Positions 40,147 through 50,817 of a stretch of DNA of 64,000 bases are shown piece after piece. The notes below the pieces were generated by a model. That model searched no databases. It saw only the letters and a program-made list of their open reading frames with translations, and had not been told where the DNA came from. Each line of letters begins with the position of its first letter. Within the stretch, counting starts at the first letter, position 1. The translations under genes and the position numbers were made by a program. Origin of the DNA: Paramoeba atlantica (lineage: Eukaryota > Discosea); assembly GCA_977017575.1 (NCBI GenBank), contig CDRNVI010000182.1:121269-185268 (forward strand). Direction: 5' to 3'.

Positions 40147-40889
40147 CAAACTATGCTAATATTTAACTGATTTAAATATAATTAACTATGCTTATGTTAC
40201 CAATTGGTAAGACCTAAATTAACTTTTCCATCTATATGATGGTTTTTTATCTTAATAAATTAATGGCATCTTCTGATGTCTAGTGAAAAAAAACAAAGTA
40301 AACTCACAAATGTGAAATGGACAATTTTATCCATAGTTGGGAGGTCCCTCAAGAAGAACTTCAGAAGATTTTGTTTAATCTAGAGTCTTTGTGGAAGAGA
40401 TAAATTATAGATCATACATTTCAAGCAGCCATCCCCTACATAGAAATTCTTCACTCCCACAAAAATGTTCTAAGATAGGAGAGAGAAAGATCTCTTGGTT
40501 TTGGAGCCCATTCTCATTTATTCTAAGATAACCCTATTAGCTTCTAAAGCATCAATCCTCATAGCTCCAATGGACAATAAATTCTTATAATAATCTTCGA
40601 GAGGCTTTCTTGATACCAGTAGAGCTCAGTTGAACAGAATAGAGTGTTTAACTTGGGGTTTTTCAAAGAACAGGGGACAAAGAGAAGTCATTATATAAGA
40701 CTTTAGATTTGCATATACACCTAAGGCTGAATGAATGGCTTTCCACATCTTTGAGAAGATAGCTTTTGAGATAAGCTTAAATCTTGCCAAATAATCCATA
40801 CAAGGAATAAGATAAGTATTAATCATCTAAACTCTTTGCCCTTTGCCACAGCTTCCATAAACCCATCATATATCAATTCTACTGTATTA

Positions 40890-41350
40890 TCAATGGACCT
40901 TAGCATTTTGTTCAGGGAAAATCACCTCTCTAGCACTTTCCATCAGCCATTTGGCCCAATATCTCATCACAATCCAATAATCAGAATTGATAATACTTAT
41001 TGGTTGAAATTGGTCAGGATAAGGAATATTCTCAATCTTGGGTAGCAACATAAGTTGACTCTTCCCAAATGACTTAAAAAAATCCATTAATTCTCCAACT
41101 CTTTAGATAAGTTCACACCACATATCACACAGTTGTTCACTTGTCACTTTGTAGAGAGTAAAGGGAATACCATCTGGGCCAGCACTTGAATTATTGCACC
41201 ATTGCAGCAGTTTATCAATCTTGACCCCATCAACAACATGATAATCAATCTTAAGAAACTAAGGTTTATAGTTTTCAATCAGCTTCTAAAGAGAGTCCTT
41301 GTTGTACAGCCTCACTGAGCTCAAAAGATTCCCCCAAAATTCTTTAATTG
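40890..41350 (-). pseudogene. LINE-5 RT finger region
   Basis: PKIENIPYPDQFQPISIINS and WAKWLMESAREVIFPEQNAK match the fingers of the other copies, after an SAGPDGIPFTL-type motif upstream at about 41160-41190. Motifs A to C are deleted. Confidence 0.7.
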
Positions 41351-41354
41351 CTTT

Positions 41355-41870
41355 CTAAACCATACTATTATCTCTGGAAATGACCCCATCCACAACAATT
41401 CCTTTAACCCTTAGGGATGATCTCACTTTAGGCCTCACAGAGTGATTGTTAATAAAGATCCCTAACTGTCCTGCAATACATTCAATCTTCTTGAATGCTG
41501 CAGAAATCATTCTAGGGATTATTCTTCTCCTCCACAACTTTCCTTTCTTCAGACCCTTCCAACCAAAAGAGGCTTGATCCAACAGACCCATTTCAAGGGA
41601 AGAGTATGGCCTCTGGACAGTAGATTTCCTAAGAATGTGAGAATTGCAAAGGGATCTTACAAGAAAATGGATCTTCCACAGTTCTCTAAACAATGCTGCC
41701 TCAATGTTTCTCTCTCTCCAGTAGGGAACTAATTCCCAAGCTGTGATCTTGAACCTGATCAAAAACTCATTAGAATCATCATCCTTGAAGAAAGTACCCA
41801 TCCTCTCAATAAGAATGTTAATGAATCCATGGTTATTAATCAAATACTCAAAGATGAATTTCTTATTCAC
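41355..41870 (-). pseudogene. LINE-5 EN-RT linker, 171 codons open
   Basis: Helical, basic and Trp-rich (FKITAWELVPYWRERNIEAA, LWKIHFLVRSLC). LINE-6 has the same block at about 50441-50818, which shows it is a conserved linker of this family. No catalytic motif. Confidence 0.55.
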
Positions 41871-41879
41871 TCAAATCTC

Positions 41880-42490
41880 CCATTTCTTAAATAAGGATCC
41901 TCCAATCAATAGTGCATGATCTTTAAAGCCAGATGGGATGGTATTGATAAACAATCATTTTAATGGAGTCTTAGATGAGAAGAAAATATGATTGATACAT
42001 CTTCCTTTATAATGGGTGGGTTCATTCCATTTCAAGTGTAACATACAGAAGGAAGTACAACACTGTTCAATCTCTTCTATTTGTTTTTCCCTCATATTTT
42101 AGTTGAAATCACCTTCAAAGATATTTATGCTTCTGGGATTCTAGCCAAAGAACCAAGTGGCCTTCTGCAAGATGGTGACTACTTTAAGGTCAGGATGATA
42201 GTATATATTTAGAATAGAATAGTTTGTTGATTTAATAGTCACATAAACTTCAAATAATCCACTCATGGTTTAATCAAAGAAACAAAGAGAAATCTCTTTC
42301 ACCCCCTCCATCTGCTTAACTCCAATGAGCAGATCCCTTCTCTTTCCAAAAAAATTGTCTCTCAACTAAATATACTTTCTCAATTGGTTCTTAATAAGAT
42401 CAAGGTTACATTCAGAATCAGAGTAAGATTCTTGAATCAAAATGAAGAGGCCAACAACTCCCAGCTATCTTCTGAAGGGTTTTCAATTTG
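41880..42490 (-). pseudogene. LINE-5 endonuclease remnants
   Basis: Fragments in different frames match the APE endonuclease: GDFN near 42105 and KDHALLIGG near 41915-41930. No frame exceeds 60 codons. Confidence 0.55.
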
Positions 42491-42516
42491 TTGAAATTTT
42501 AAACTTCATTCATGTT

Positions 42517-42783
42517 TCAGGAAATAACATGTGCATTGGAAAACCTACATTCATCTATGCCCAAACCGTTCTTGCTGGCATCAACATGAACATGGAAAGG
42601 TTTCTCTAATTCAGAGTAAGCCAACATGGGAGGTTCTGCCAAAGCTTTCTTGATAGATTCAAATTCCTCAATGTGATCTTCTTCCATCTTGAAAGGCTCT
42701 TTCCCATGCAACAACTTCCAGAGATTAATTGTTTTTGATGAAGTATTCTGAATAAATTTTGCAACCCAGGTAACAAGTCCCAA
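42517..42783 (-). pseudogene. T3 RT thumb/connection and RNase H start
   Basis: FLGLVTWVAKFIQNTSSKTI, then LWKLLHGKEPFKMEEDHIEE, then PFHVHVDASKNGLG, the first RNase H Asp motif. The frame continues from the preceding RT ORF but for two TGAs (in PEDxPALHxFLGL). Confidence 0.85.
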
Positions 42784-42801
42784 AAATCAGTGCAAGGCAG
42801 G

Positions 42802-43644
42802 TCAATCCTCTGGCATTGGGTAATCAAGAATTGCAGACACCTTCTTAGGATTTGGAGAAACACCATCACCAGAACAGATGTGTCTGAGAATCTCAAATTC
42901 AGGTTGAGCAAATGAACATTTCTTAGTATTCACCATAAGGTCCACATCTCGCAATCTCTGAAGCAATTGTTTGATTTTTTTGATGTGCTCTTCTTTCGTT
43001 TGGGAGAAAATAATAATGTCATCAACATAAACCATACAACAATCCCAAAGCATTCCATCCAAGACTTTCTCAATAAATCTTTTGTGCATATCTGAAATAT
43101 GGCCATGAATCAATTGGTCTTGAGCAAAAGTCATCTTCCTCACTCTTTCTCTGATTGGTTGGGTGCCAGGTTCCACCTCGATTGGGTGTTTGGCTAAGGT
43201 TGTTCTTTGGAGTTTCTCTTGTTTAGTCCAAACATCCTCATAGTCTATCAAGGTTTGCATCAACTTTTTCAACTTGTCAGGCTTCAAAACACAACCCTCC
43301 AGTTTGAATTCATTTAGGATCTTCAGAAAATCAGCACGAAAATCTTCCAATTCTTCCTTTGTGACACCCTTGTCACTCCTATCTCTGGCAGCAGTGGCTC
43401 TTTTGACAAGAATTGCATTCAGAATATTGGTATCTTCCAAAGCCATTTCATCATCATCATCTTCCACCAGTACACTCTTCAAATTCTTGAAATCATCAAT
43501 GGGACTAATCTCATTAGGATCATCAATGGACTCAGGGGTGTGCTCTTGGAAAAGATTGGAGTCTGGAATCTCAATAATTATGATGTTGTCAAAATCACTT
43601 TTCTCACAATAAACAACATGAGCAATTGGCTTGGAATTGTCCAA
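42802..43644 (-). pseudogene. T3 linker and reverse transcriptase with internal deletion
   Basis: 280 open codons. Residues 1-130 are an acidic linker; LDYEDVWTKQEKLQRTTLAK and HPIEVEPGTQPIRERVRKM are the classical segment before RT. The protein then passes within about 25 residues to FIEKVLDGML and MVYVDDIIIFSQT (motif C, about 43010-43040). The fingers and motifs A and B (normally about 150 residues) are absent, so the enzyme cannot be functional although YVDD and the frame are intact. Confidence 0.85.
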
Positions 43645-43653
43645 TTGGACTTT

Positions 43654-44478
43654 TCAAAAGCAAGGATTCGAAATGGCAACATAAGATTCTCCACCCTCCA
43701 TTCTTACTAGGCCCTCTTGGAGTACAAGATCTTGACAATATCTATAGACTGGCATGACATAACCATCACTTTCACCTTGGTAATTTGTATCTTTGGACAT
43801 TTTTTCAGAAACTTTCAATTTCACAACTCTTCTTGAACGGGGTGGGATTTTCACAGCTTGTGGGTAAAGAAGAGCAACAGGTTGAGGATTGGGAACCACG
43901 CTTGCAATGACAGTTTCCTTTTTCTTTTTCACAGAGAAGGGAACAGGAGTACCACCATGAGGAATCACAAATCCACGGCTGTTCATAATATCCAAACCCA
44001 CATCAACTTGGTAACCCAGGCCCAAAATCACGTCCAAAGTCAAATTGTTCAAGACAGAGAAATAAATGTTCCTCTTCACAGATCCCAAAACAACTGGCAA
44101 GGCTACTCTCCCCAAACGTTGTAAAGCATCACCACCAGCAGAGAGAAATCAACTCAAATGTCTCGCTTTTTCTAAGGTTAAGTGATTAAAATGTTTCTGG
44201 TAAAAATCACCACTAATGCAGTCGACTGTCGCTCCAGAATCAATTGCAAACACCACTTCTTTGTTCCCCAATTTTCCTTTCACCAATAAGGGTGTATCAG
44301 TGTTAAGTTTGACTGCATCAATTTCGAGGTGGTTTTCTGCTTCTTCTCTTTGTTTTGTCACTTCCACTGGGTTGGGAGGGCCTTGAATCACCGAAACAGA
44401 TTGTGTCTTGACTTGTGAGTCCTTTAATTGGAGATTTGGTTGAGCAGGTGGTGCAGCACAAGTCAGGGGAAGTTGCAC
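43654..44478 (-). pseudogene. T3 aspartic protease and following region
   Basis: KGKLGNKEVVFAIDSGATVD has the active-site DSG motif (about 44220-44260), followed by CISGDFYQKHF. NNLTLDVILGLGYQVDVGLD in the second half matches the conserved protease C-terminal ILG motif. A TGA at about 44146-44148 splits the two, and another at 43651-43653 separates this from the RT frame; all are in one frame. Confidence 0.85.
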
Positions 44479-44669
44479 TTCAGATTGGGGAAATTGAGAG
44501 GTTTGACATCGAGATTGTTGAGAAGTAGATTGAGAGAATTGCAGAGATTCAAGAGAAGGTTGTTGAGGAACTTGTTGAACCAGTTGAGAGAGCTGAGAAA
44601 ATTGAGAAAACCCGAAAGAAGATTGTTGAGAGAATTGTACAAAATCTGTGGAAGCTAAATGAGGAGATT

Positions 44670-46373
44670 TTATGAGGGGGTGTCCCCTGTGCCCCCAGGC
44701 CGAAAATCCTGTTCTGTTGATTGAGTTCGAGGTTGTTGAGGTTGCTGTCCCTGTAACTGTTGCTGTTGTTGTGTTTGATCCAAAATTAGTTGTTGTTGCC
44801 TTTGAAGAATTTGAGGATTGAGTCGACTGGTTGTTTGTTGGGAATCAAGGAGAAGTTGTTGTAATTGAGCAAGAGTGTGGGATTGAGGTTGTGATGCTGG
44901 TGGTTGAGATTGAGTAAGAGCTTGCTCAAGTTGTGGTAAGGCTCCCTGAGGTTGTTGGTATTGTATTGCCTGATGAGGTGTGATAGGAGTATTGTTGGTC
45001 CCAGTTGGTTGTATAGGAAGAAATGTTGTACCAGGGGTTGGTTGGATTGCTCCCACAGTTGTGCTTGGATTCCAAAACTCAGGTGGTTGATGTGTTACAG
45101 CTTGGGGTGTTGGTAAGATGCCAGCTTGTCTTGGATTTTGTTGAGTTAATGCTGTTGTCAGGGGTGTGTTTTCAAATAGAGGTCCAGCTGCACCAGATTT
45201 CAGACAATGCATGGCCTTATGTCCCAAAGCACCACATGTGAAGCACTTCCCTTGAAAAGAACCAAACTGACCTCTACCACATCCTTGGCCCTGGCCTTGG
45301 CATCATGAGTAACAATCTTCCACATCATGTCTAGATTTCCCACAAAAGTCACAAATCCTCCCTCTTCCTGTTGGAGGTTGAAAAGAGTTTGGTTGTCCAC
45401 TTGACCAGGATGCAGATAGAACTGTTGGAAACTGTTGCACAGGAGATTGTTGAAATTGTCCTTGGGGAAATTGTTGTGCTGGAGATTGTTGAAATTGTCC
45501 TTGGGGAAATTGTTGTGCCAGAGATTGTTGAAATTGTTGCTGAGAAGATTGTTGGATTTGTTGCTGAAAAGCTTGTTGCATTTGTTGTATTTGTTGTTTT
45601 TAGAGAGTCTCAATATTTGCCTTGTACTGACAATCTGAGGTGGAATGTTGTGACAGCCTGCAAAATGAACATTGAAAAGGGGTCCCCTTCTGCAAAACTG
45701 CTTGCATTGCATTTGACTGTTTCAAAAGAGTGTTCACCACTGCATGTTGGTCAGGATCCCTGTTCCTTGAGCTTGAAGACTTGGATTCTGATTTCACTTT
45801 CTGCCATGCTCTGTCCACATACTCCTTGTCCTTCAACCATTCCATAAATTTCATGTTGTTCCCTGAATTGTATTTTACTATTCTTGACACCTCATTAGAG
45901 CTGAAAGGGAGCTTCCCAGCATAAATCTTTTGGACATCTTTAACTGGTGATTTTGTTTTGTTGGCAAAATTGAGGAAGGCCCAATTGTAGTCTATACAGG
46001 TTTCGAAATCCTCAGGTTTCAGCTTCTGTAAATCTTGTATTGCCTGAGTTTCTGCCACCTCTAGAGGGGTTGAAGCACCAAAAATGTTTCAAAGGCTGTA
46101 GAGGTCCTCAAGACTGTGGATTTCATCAAGATTTACAAATTGATTGCTGATCCATTTTGTGTTGAAAATCTTGAAGGTGAGAGAGTCATCCCAACCATGG
46201 ATATCTTGCAAGCACTGCAATTCCTTTGTAAACTGTACAAAATCTCTGGTGAGTGAATCCAACTTTGTAGTGAAACTCAAAACTTGTTTCAAGGTTGTGG
46301 TTTCCATTGCCATCTTCCTCCTCTTCTTGGCTTCTTCTGTGGGTTCATTACAGTTTCGCTTCTCAGTTGACAT
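44670..46373 (-). pseudogene. T3 Gag with three zinc knuckles and Gln-rich region
   Basis: One frame from ATG at 46373 to the stop at 44670, interrupted only by TGA (about 46087), TAA (about 45600) and TGA (about 45303). An N-terminal capsid-like helical part is followed by CSFCRLSQHSTSDC, a Gln-rich repeat (QFQQSPAQQFPQG units, 15 residues), CDFCGKSRHDVEDC, CFTCGALGHKAMHC, then a long Gln/Pro-rich tail. All three knuckles keep the C-x2-C-x4-H-x4-C spacing. Gag binds the element RNA and forms the particle. Three knuckles and the Gln-rich spacer are unusual for Ty3-like Gags, which mostly have one or two. Confidence 0.8.
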
Positions 46374-49330
46374 GATGATAATCTCCTGAAAAAAAAATAT
46401 GATCCAAGATTCCAAACAAACAAAATAGTTGCGTGTAGTCACAGGAGTCACAGAAGTCACAGAACTCATGGAAGTTACAGAAGTCACAGAAGTCATAGAA
46501 GTCACAGATCCAATTCAGGCTGGACAAAAAACAAGATGTCCCAGAGTCACAAAATACAGTGTATAATTCAAGGTTGGTCCAGTCAGGCAAGGTAACTCAA
46601 GAAAGAAATCAAAACAAAGGATTTTCCACACAATAAGCCAGTAATTTCAAGGAAGATTTCCAGAAAATTTGATTCCTCAATCTAGGCAAAGGAATTGGAC
46701 CACAAAGATTCAAGGGATTTTGCTGAAATGAATACTGGTTGAAGAAAACTAGACTTCTGGGATGCTCAAAAATCCGCAAAATCCAAAAAACAGAAGGAGT
46801 TTAAAAGGACTTTGTCACAAACAGTTCCAATAATGAACAAATCAGAGAAATATAGGAAAGTTCAGCAATTGGAAACAGCACAGAAAGAAATCAAAGGAAT
46901 TAAGAAAAAATAATCACAGAAAATCCCAGCAAACAAATGATTATCCAACAACAATAATTCAAAAATGTCTTATATTGTCACTCAATTCAAAAGAAAAAGG
47001 GAACAAGATGCCAGAAACTCGAAAATTGCAAAGCAGGATGGAATTGTAAGGTTTCAGGGCTGAAAAACAGTGAGAAATTCCAAAACTTCCACTCTAAAAC
47101 AACAGGAAAGAGTTCAGAAGAGAGGGGTGTCTCATCATCTCACTTGGGTAAAGAGCAAACAAGGCCACAAAAGAACTCAGTAATCCAAATACAAAAACAG
47201 AAAGTCACTCTGGCAGAAAATACAAGAGAATATCTGAAACTTGGAGCCTACAGAACAATGAGAGTCCAGAATAACCAACAAAGGGATTGTTTCTGAAGAA
47301 GGTCCAATCCAAGAGAGAACTTCAATAAATTTAGAAGTGATTTGTCACCAATACTGACTCAAACAATGCAAGGTTCGATCACAAACTCAGGAAATCAGAT
47401 GAAATATTTGAGAATCCAAAAATTGGCTCAAAAATGATTCAGAAAGAATATGATCTCAGAAAGGTCTTTCCCATCCCACAAAATTCTACAAGGAAGGTTG
47501 TTCACAAATTCAACTCAAGGATGAAGGGGAGAACACACTCAAAATCAGCAGGTCACAAAAGAAAAATCAGGAATCTTTACAGTCACACAAACAAAACTTT
47601 CCGAAATACCACCAAAACAGAACTGAGATTGAGGGTAATTTCTTAAGAAATCATCAAAAGGAGTAACAATGTTTTGCAAATCGCCAAAGGAGTAAGCAGA
47701 GAACTGAAAGACCACTAAAGGAAATGACTTCAAATTTAATTAACTTGAAAATCAGCCAAATAGGGTATTTCTGGAGTGTCACTCAAACAGGCTCAAAAGA
47801 GGGGAACAAACTTCTCAAATTTGTTGAAAACCTTTTAATGCTAATAGAATCATTGAAGAACAAAACAAGAACAATAAAGCTACTAAGCAGAGCAATTCAG
47901 AGGGCAATGCAGTCAATGTGTGGTTCTCAAAAATTCTGCAAACAGGGCACAAAACAGTGGGTAAATTTAAAAAAATTATGGGGATTGTTTAAGATGTTTC
48001 AAAGATCAACTAAGAACAAAATAAGAGGAAAGAAAACCACAGAATAGAACTGATCTGGATGGTCTTGCTCAGAATTGGCCAAAATGAAGTGTTTCCAAAA
48101 TATTGCTCAAACAACTTCAAAAAGGGAACAAAACTTCAGAAATTATCAAGAGTCTTAGGTTGCCACTAGAATCATCAAAAAGCAAGAGAAGGGAAGAGAA
48201 AACCACTCAAAAGAACAGTTCAAAACAAGATTCAATCACTGTAGGGAAGTTTTCGAATTTCTGCAAGAACAAGCCCAGAAAGGAGGATAAATTTCCAAAA
48301 ATTACAGGAATTGTTTGAAATGTCTTGGAGATTGCCAGAGGACAAAATAAAGGGAAAGAAATTACTAGAGAAAACAAGTCCAAATATAATTGTTTCAAAT
48401 TCTCCAAAACAGAGATTCTTCAAAAATTTCACTGAAACAAGATCAGAATAGGGGATAACCTTCTGAAAAGCCACTTGGTAACTCCCAAACACCTCAAGAG
48501 TTGCCAACAAACAAGAAAGGGAAAAGAAACTGTTCAAAAACAATTCCAAAACACAAAGGGCTTAAAGAGAGAAATCTTCCAAAACACAAGAACTCAAAGA
48601 GAGAAATCTTTTAGAAATTCTGCCAGAACAAGGTTGAAACGAGGAATAAATTTCTAAAAGGTCACCAAAAGCTTTCAAACACTTCAAGAATTGCCTACAA
48701 CAAAATAGAAGAGAAGACTGTTGAGAACACACATCCGAAACACAATTGATTCAAATAAGTCTTTTCACAAATTCCACAAGAACAAGGTCAAAAGGGGAAA
48801 CCAATTCAAAACAAGGTCCAGAGAGAGAATCAAATTCTGAAAATTCACAGGGGACTTTGAATTGTTCTAGTAATCATTAAAAAGCAAGGTCGAAAAGCAA
48901 AATCAAAAGAAAACAACTTTGAAGCTCAATTGTTTCAAATAAAAGTATTTTTCTTTTTTCAGAGATTCCACCGAAACAAGGTTGAGAGAGGGAATTGAAT
49001 TCTAAAAATTTGTCAAAAGCTTTGAATCACCTTGAGAATCAATAAAAGACAAACAAAAAGAGAAAACCAACAAGAAAACAGCCTTGAAACAGAATTCACC
49101 CCAAAAGAGGAAATTTCCGGAAATTCCAACAAAACAAGGTCAAAAATCAAGATAAATTTCCAAAAATTTGTTTGAAGCTTTAAATAACCTTGAAAATCAA
49201 CAAGGAAAGAGAATGGGGCACAACAAAATTCAATTGTAAAACGAAAGAAAAGAGAACAGAAAAAGCAAAAAAAAAATCAAAAGAAATGAAAAACCAATTT
49301 TCACCACAAAATCTGGGTCCATAAATGGCT
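46374..49330 (-). repeat. T3 upstream leader with degenerate ~150-190-bp tandem repeats
   Basis: No ORF of note. From about 47750 to 49290 a unit recurs at irregular spacing, recognisable by AACAAGGTCAxAA then GATAAATTTCCAAAAATT, then an AAGCTTTxAAxxxCTT-like part. Units begin near 48111, 48261, 48432, 48621, 48778, 48971 and 49131. Nearer the gene, GAAGTCACA 9-bp repeats occur at 46437-46507. It could be the 5' LTR plus untranslated leader of T3 or a separate repeat; no TG...CA boundary was found. Confidence 0.5.
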
Positions 49331-49627
49331 TAAATGTGAATCAGAGCATCACAGTTTACATAGTCATAAGCCTTGCAAAAGTCAGTTTGAAGAAGAGTAA
49401 TATCTTATCCATCAGCCAAAGCTTCATAGAAAGCATCATAAATAGTTTCTACAGCTGCATCAATTGATTTCCCCTTGAACATTGCATGTTGAGTATTAGA
49501 GATTACTCCACTTGCAATTTCAGAAAACCAAAGAACCCAATATCATATTACAATTTGATAATCAGAGTTTGTTACACTTATAGGTCTGAACTGATCAGGG
49601 TGAGGAATGTTCTCAACCTTGGGAATC
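49331..49627 (-). pseudogene. LINE-6 RT fingers to motif A
   Basis: Short frames match IPKVENIPHPDQFRPISVTN, MFKGKSIDAAVETIYDAF and LLQTDFCKAYDYVNCDALIH, ending at the T3 junction. Confidence 0.7.
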
Positions 49628-49727
49628 AATTGTAGCATGATGGCTTAGTTGGTAAAACAGCTATTGCTTCAATTCAGGGTTGCAGGTTCAAATCCCAAAG
49701 AGGAAAATATTAAAAATATTAAAAACA
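49628..49727 (+). mobile_element. SINE-A copy 3, 3'-truncated, first half of a dimer
   Basis: Head only: A box at 49639-49652, B box GGTTCAAATCC at 49684-49694, ending in the ATTAAAAATATTAAAAACAT stretch where a second SINE-A follows. The left 15-bp duplication AACCTTGGGAATCAA is at 49615-49629. Confidence 0.85.
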
Positions 49728-49728
49728 T

Positions 49729-50053
49729 AATTGTGGTATGATAGCTTAGTTGGTAAAACAGCTATTGCTTCAATTCAGGGTTGCAGGTTCAAATCCCAAA
49801 GAGGAAAATATTAAAAACATTATTTTCTCTTCCTGCTCACTTGAATGTGAAAAACAAAACAGGTTATTCTCTGCTTTATCTGCTAAAAAGCAGAGAATAA
49901 ATTCTTTGAAAAGGAGTTTAAGTGAATTAAAGGTTTTTGAACTATTTGAACCTAAAGAGGTGAAACTCTATCCTTATTATTTTTAACCTTAAAAAATTAG
50001 TGGCTTTGGGTTAGGCTATCATCTAATAAAGTCTAGTGTTAAAAAGAAAAAAA
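49729..50053 (+). mobile_element. SINE-A copy 4, second half of a dimer
   Basis: Full-length copy directly following copy 3. The right duplication AACCTTGGGAATCAA is at 50052-50066, so the pair inserted as one unit into the LINE-6 RT. There is no duplication between the two halves. Confidence 0.9.
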
Positions 50054-50066
50054 CCTTGGGAATCAA

Positions 50067-50817
50067 ACACAATTAGCTTTCTCCAAAGAAGTCAGGGAAT
50101 TTCATACTTTCTCCTGCTTGTTGGATCAGTTCAACCCACATCTCTTGATATTTCTTATAAATTTTCTGATAGAGGGAGAAGGAAATTCCATCAGGGCCTG
50201 CACTGGTATTGTTGGCTTGAAGGAGTAGCTTCTCAACTTTCAGAAGGTCTACTGTATGATTTTCAGAGTCTGGAAAGTGGAAGGGGTGGTTGTTAAGAAG
50301 TTCATCAAGGGCTTTAAGATCATAAAAACATTCAGTTCCCAAAAGATCACCCCAAAAGCCTTTAATAGCTTCTCTCATAGTAGATGAGTCATGAGACAAG
50401 ATGTCATCAACAATCACTCCTCTCACCTTGGGGGAGACCAACTTTAATCATCTAAGAAATAATCTTTAATCTCCATTTCTGCCCTTTCAAAGGGTTATTC
50501 CAATTCTCAGCAGCTGCTTCTCTCAGTTCAGCTTCTAAGGAGGTGAAGGGGTGGGCTAGGCTATCCTTTCTAAGGATTCAAGTTGTTCTTAGTTTCTTAA
50601 CTAAAGTTTGCAGTTTCCAAAATTTCTTAAAGAAATGAGCTTCCTTGTGCTTGTTCTTCCACAGAGCAGTTAATCTCCAGGCTTCAGATTTCATTTTATT
50701 AAAACAGATTACAAAGTCACTTACAGAGTAGTTTCCAACAGCTTCAAAAAGAGCAAAAATAAATTTGGGATTATTAATTAGATATTCAGGAATCTTCTTC
50801 TTCTGAGAGTTGATCTT
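50067..50817 (-). pseudogene. LINE-6 EN-RT linker and RT N-terminus
   Basis: The frame 50073-50441 reads VRGVIVDDILSHDSSTMREA, then ENHTVDLLKVEKLL, then SAGPDGISFSLYQKIYKKYQ, the RT entry motif (PGPDG in most LINEs). Upstream, broken frames match the LINE-5 linker. Confidence 0.75.

Larger units (their letters stand above)
38623..40293 (+). mobile_element. LINE-4: 5'-truncated LINE (RNase H to tail) carrying a SINE-B
   Basis: Starts in the RT-RNase H connection directly after the A10 of LINE-3. It includes RNase H and the C-terminal extension, then a 3' UTR with AATAAATTAATGGCA and an A8 end at 40286-40293. It belongs to the LINE-1 subfamily by its 3' UTR. Its tail abuts antisense LINE-5. 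Confidence 0.75.
40294..42500 (-). mobile_element. LINE-5: antisense LINE fragment, endonuclease to RT thumb
   Basis: In minus sense it begins in the endonuclease (EGDFN motif near 42105), continues through the EN-RT linker (41355-41870), RT fingers (40890-41087), then skips most of the palm and resumes in the thumb (40626-40826: NTYLIPCMDYLARFKLI). It ends at the tail of LINE-4. It is internally deleted and carries several stops. Confidence 0.75.
42501..46373 (-). mobile_element. Ty3-like element T3, gag-pol, truncated in RNase H
   Basis: Gag (46373-44670) and pol (44478-42501) lie on the minus strand in different frames. The pol order protease, linker, RT, RNase H is Ty3/gypsy. It stops a few residues into RNase H where LINE-5 begins, so integrase and the 3' LTR are missing. 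CpGs are partly preserved. No LTR was identified on the 5' side. Confidence 0.85.

Noticed and set aside
26465..40293. Reassigned stop codons in the LINE ORFs
   Set aside because: Across LINE copies stop codons correspond to Arg, Lys, Gln, Cys and His codons, with TAA and TAG also involved, which is decay rather than a consistent recoding.
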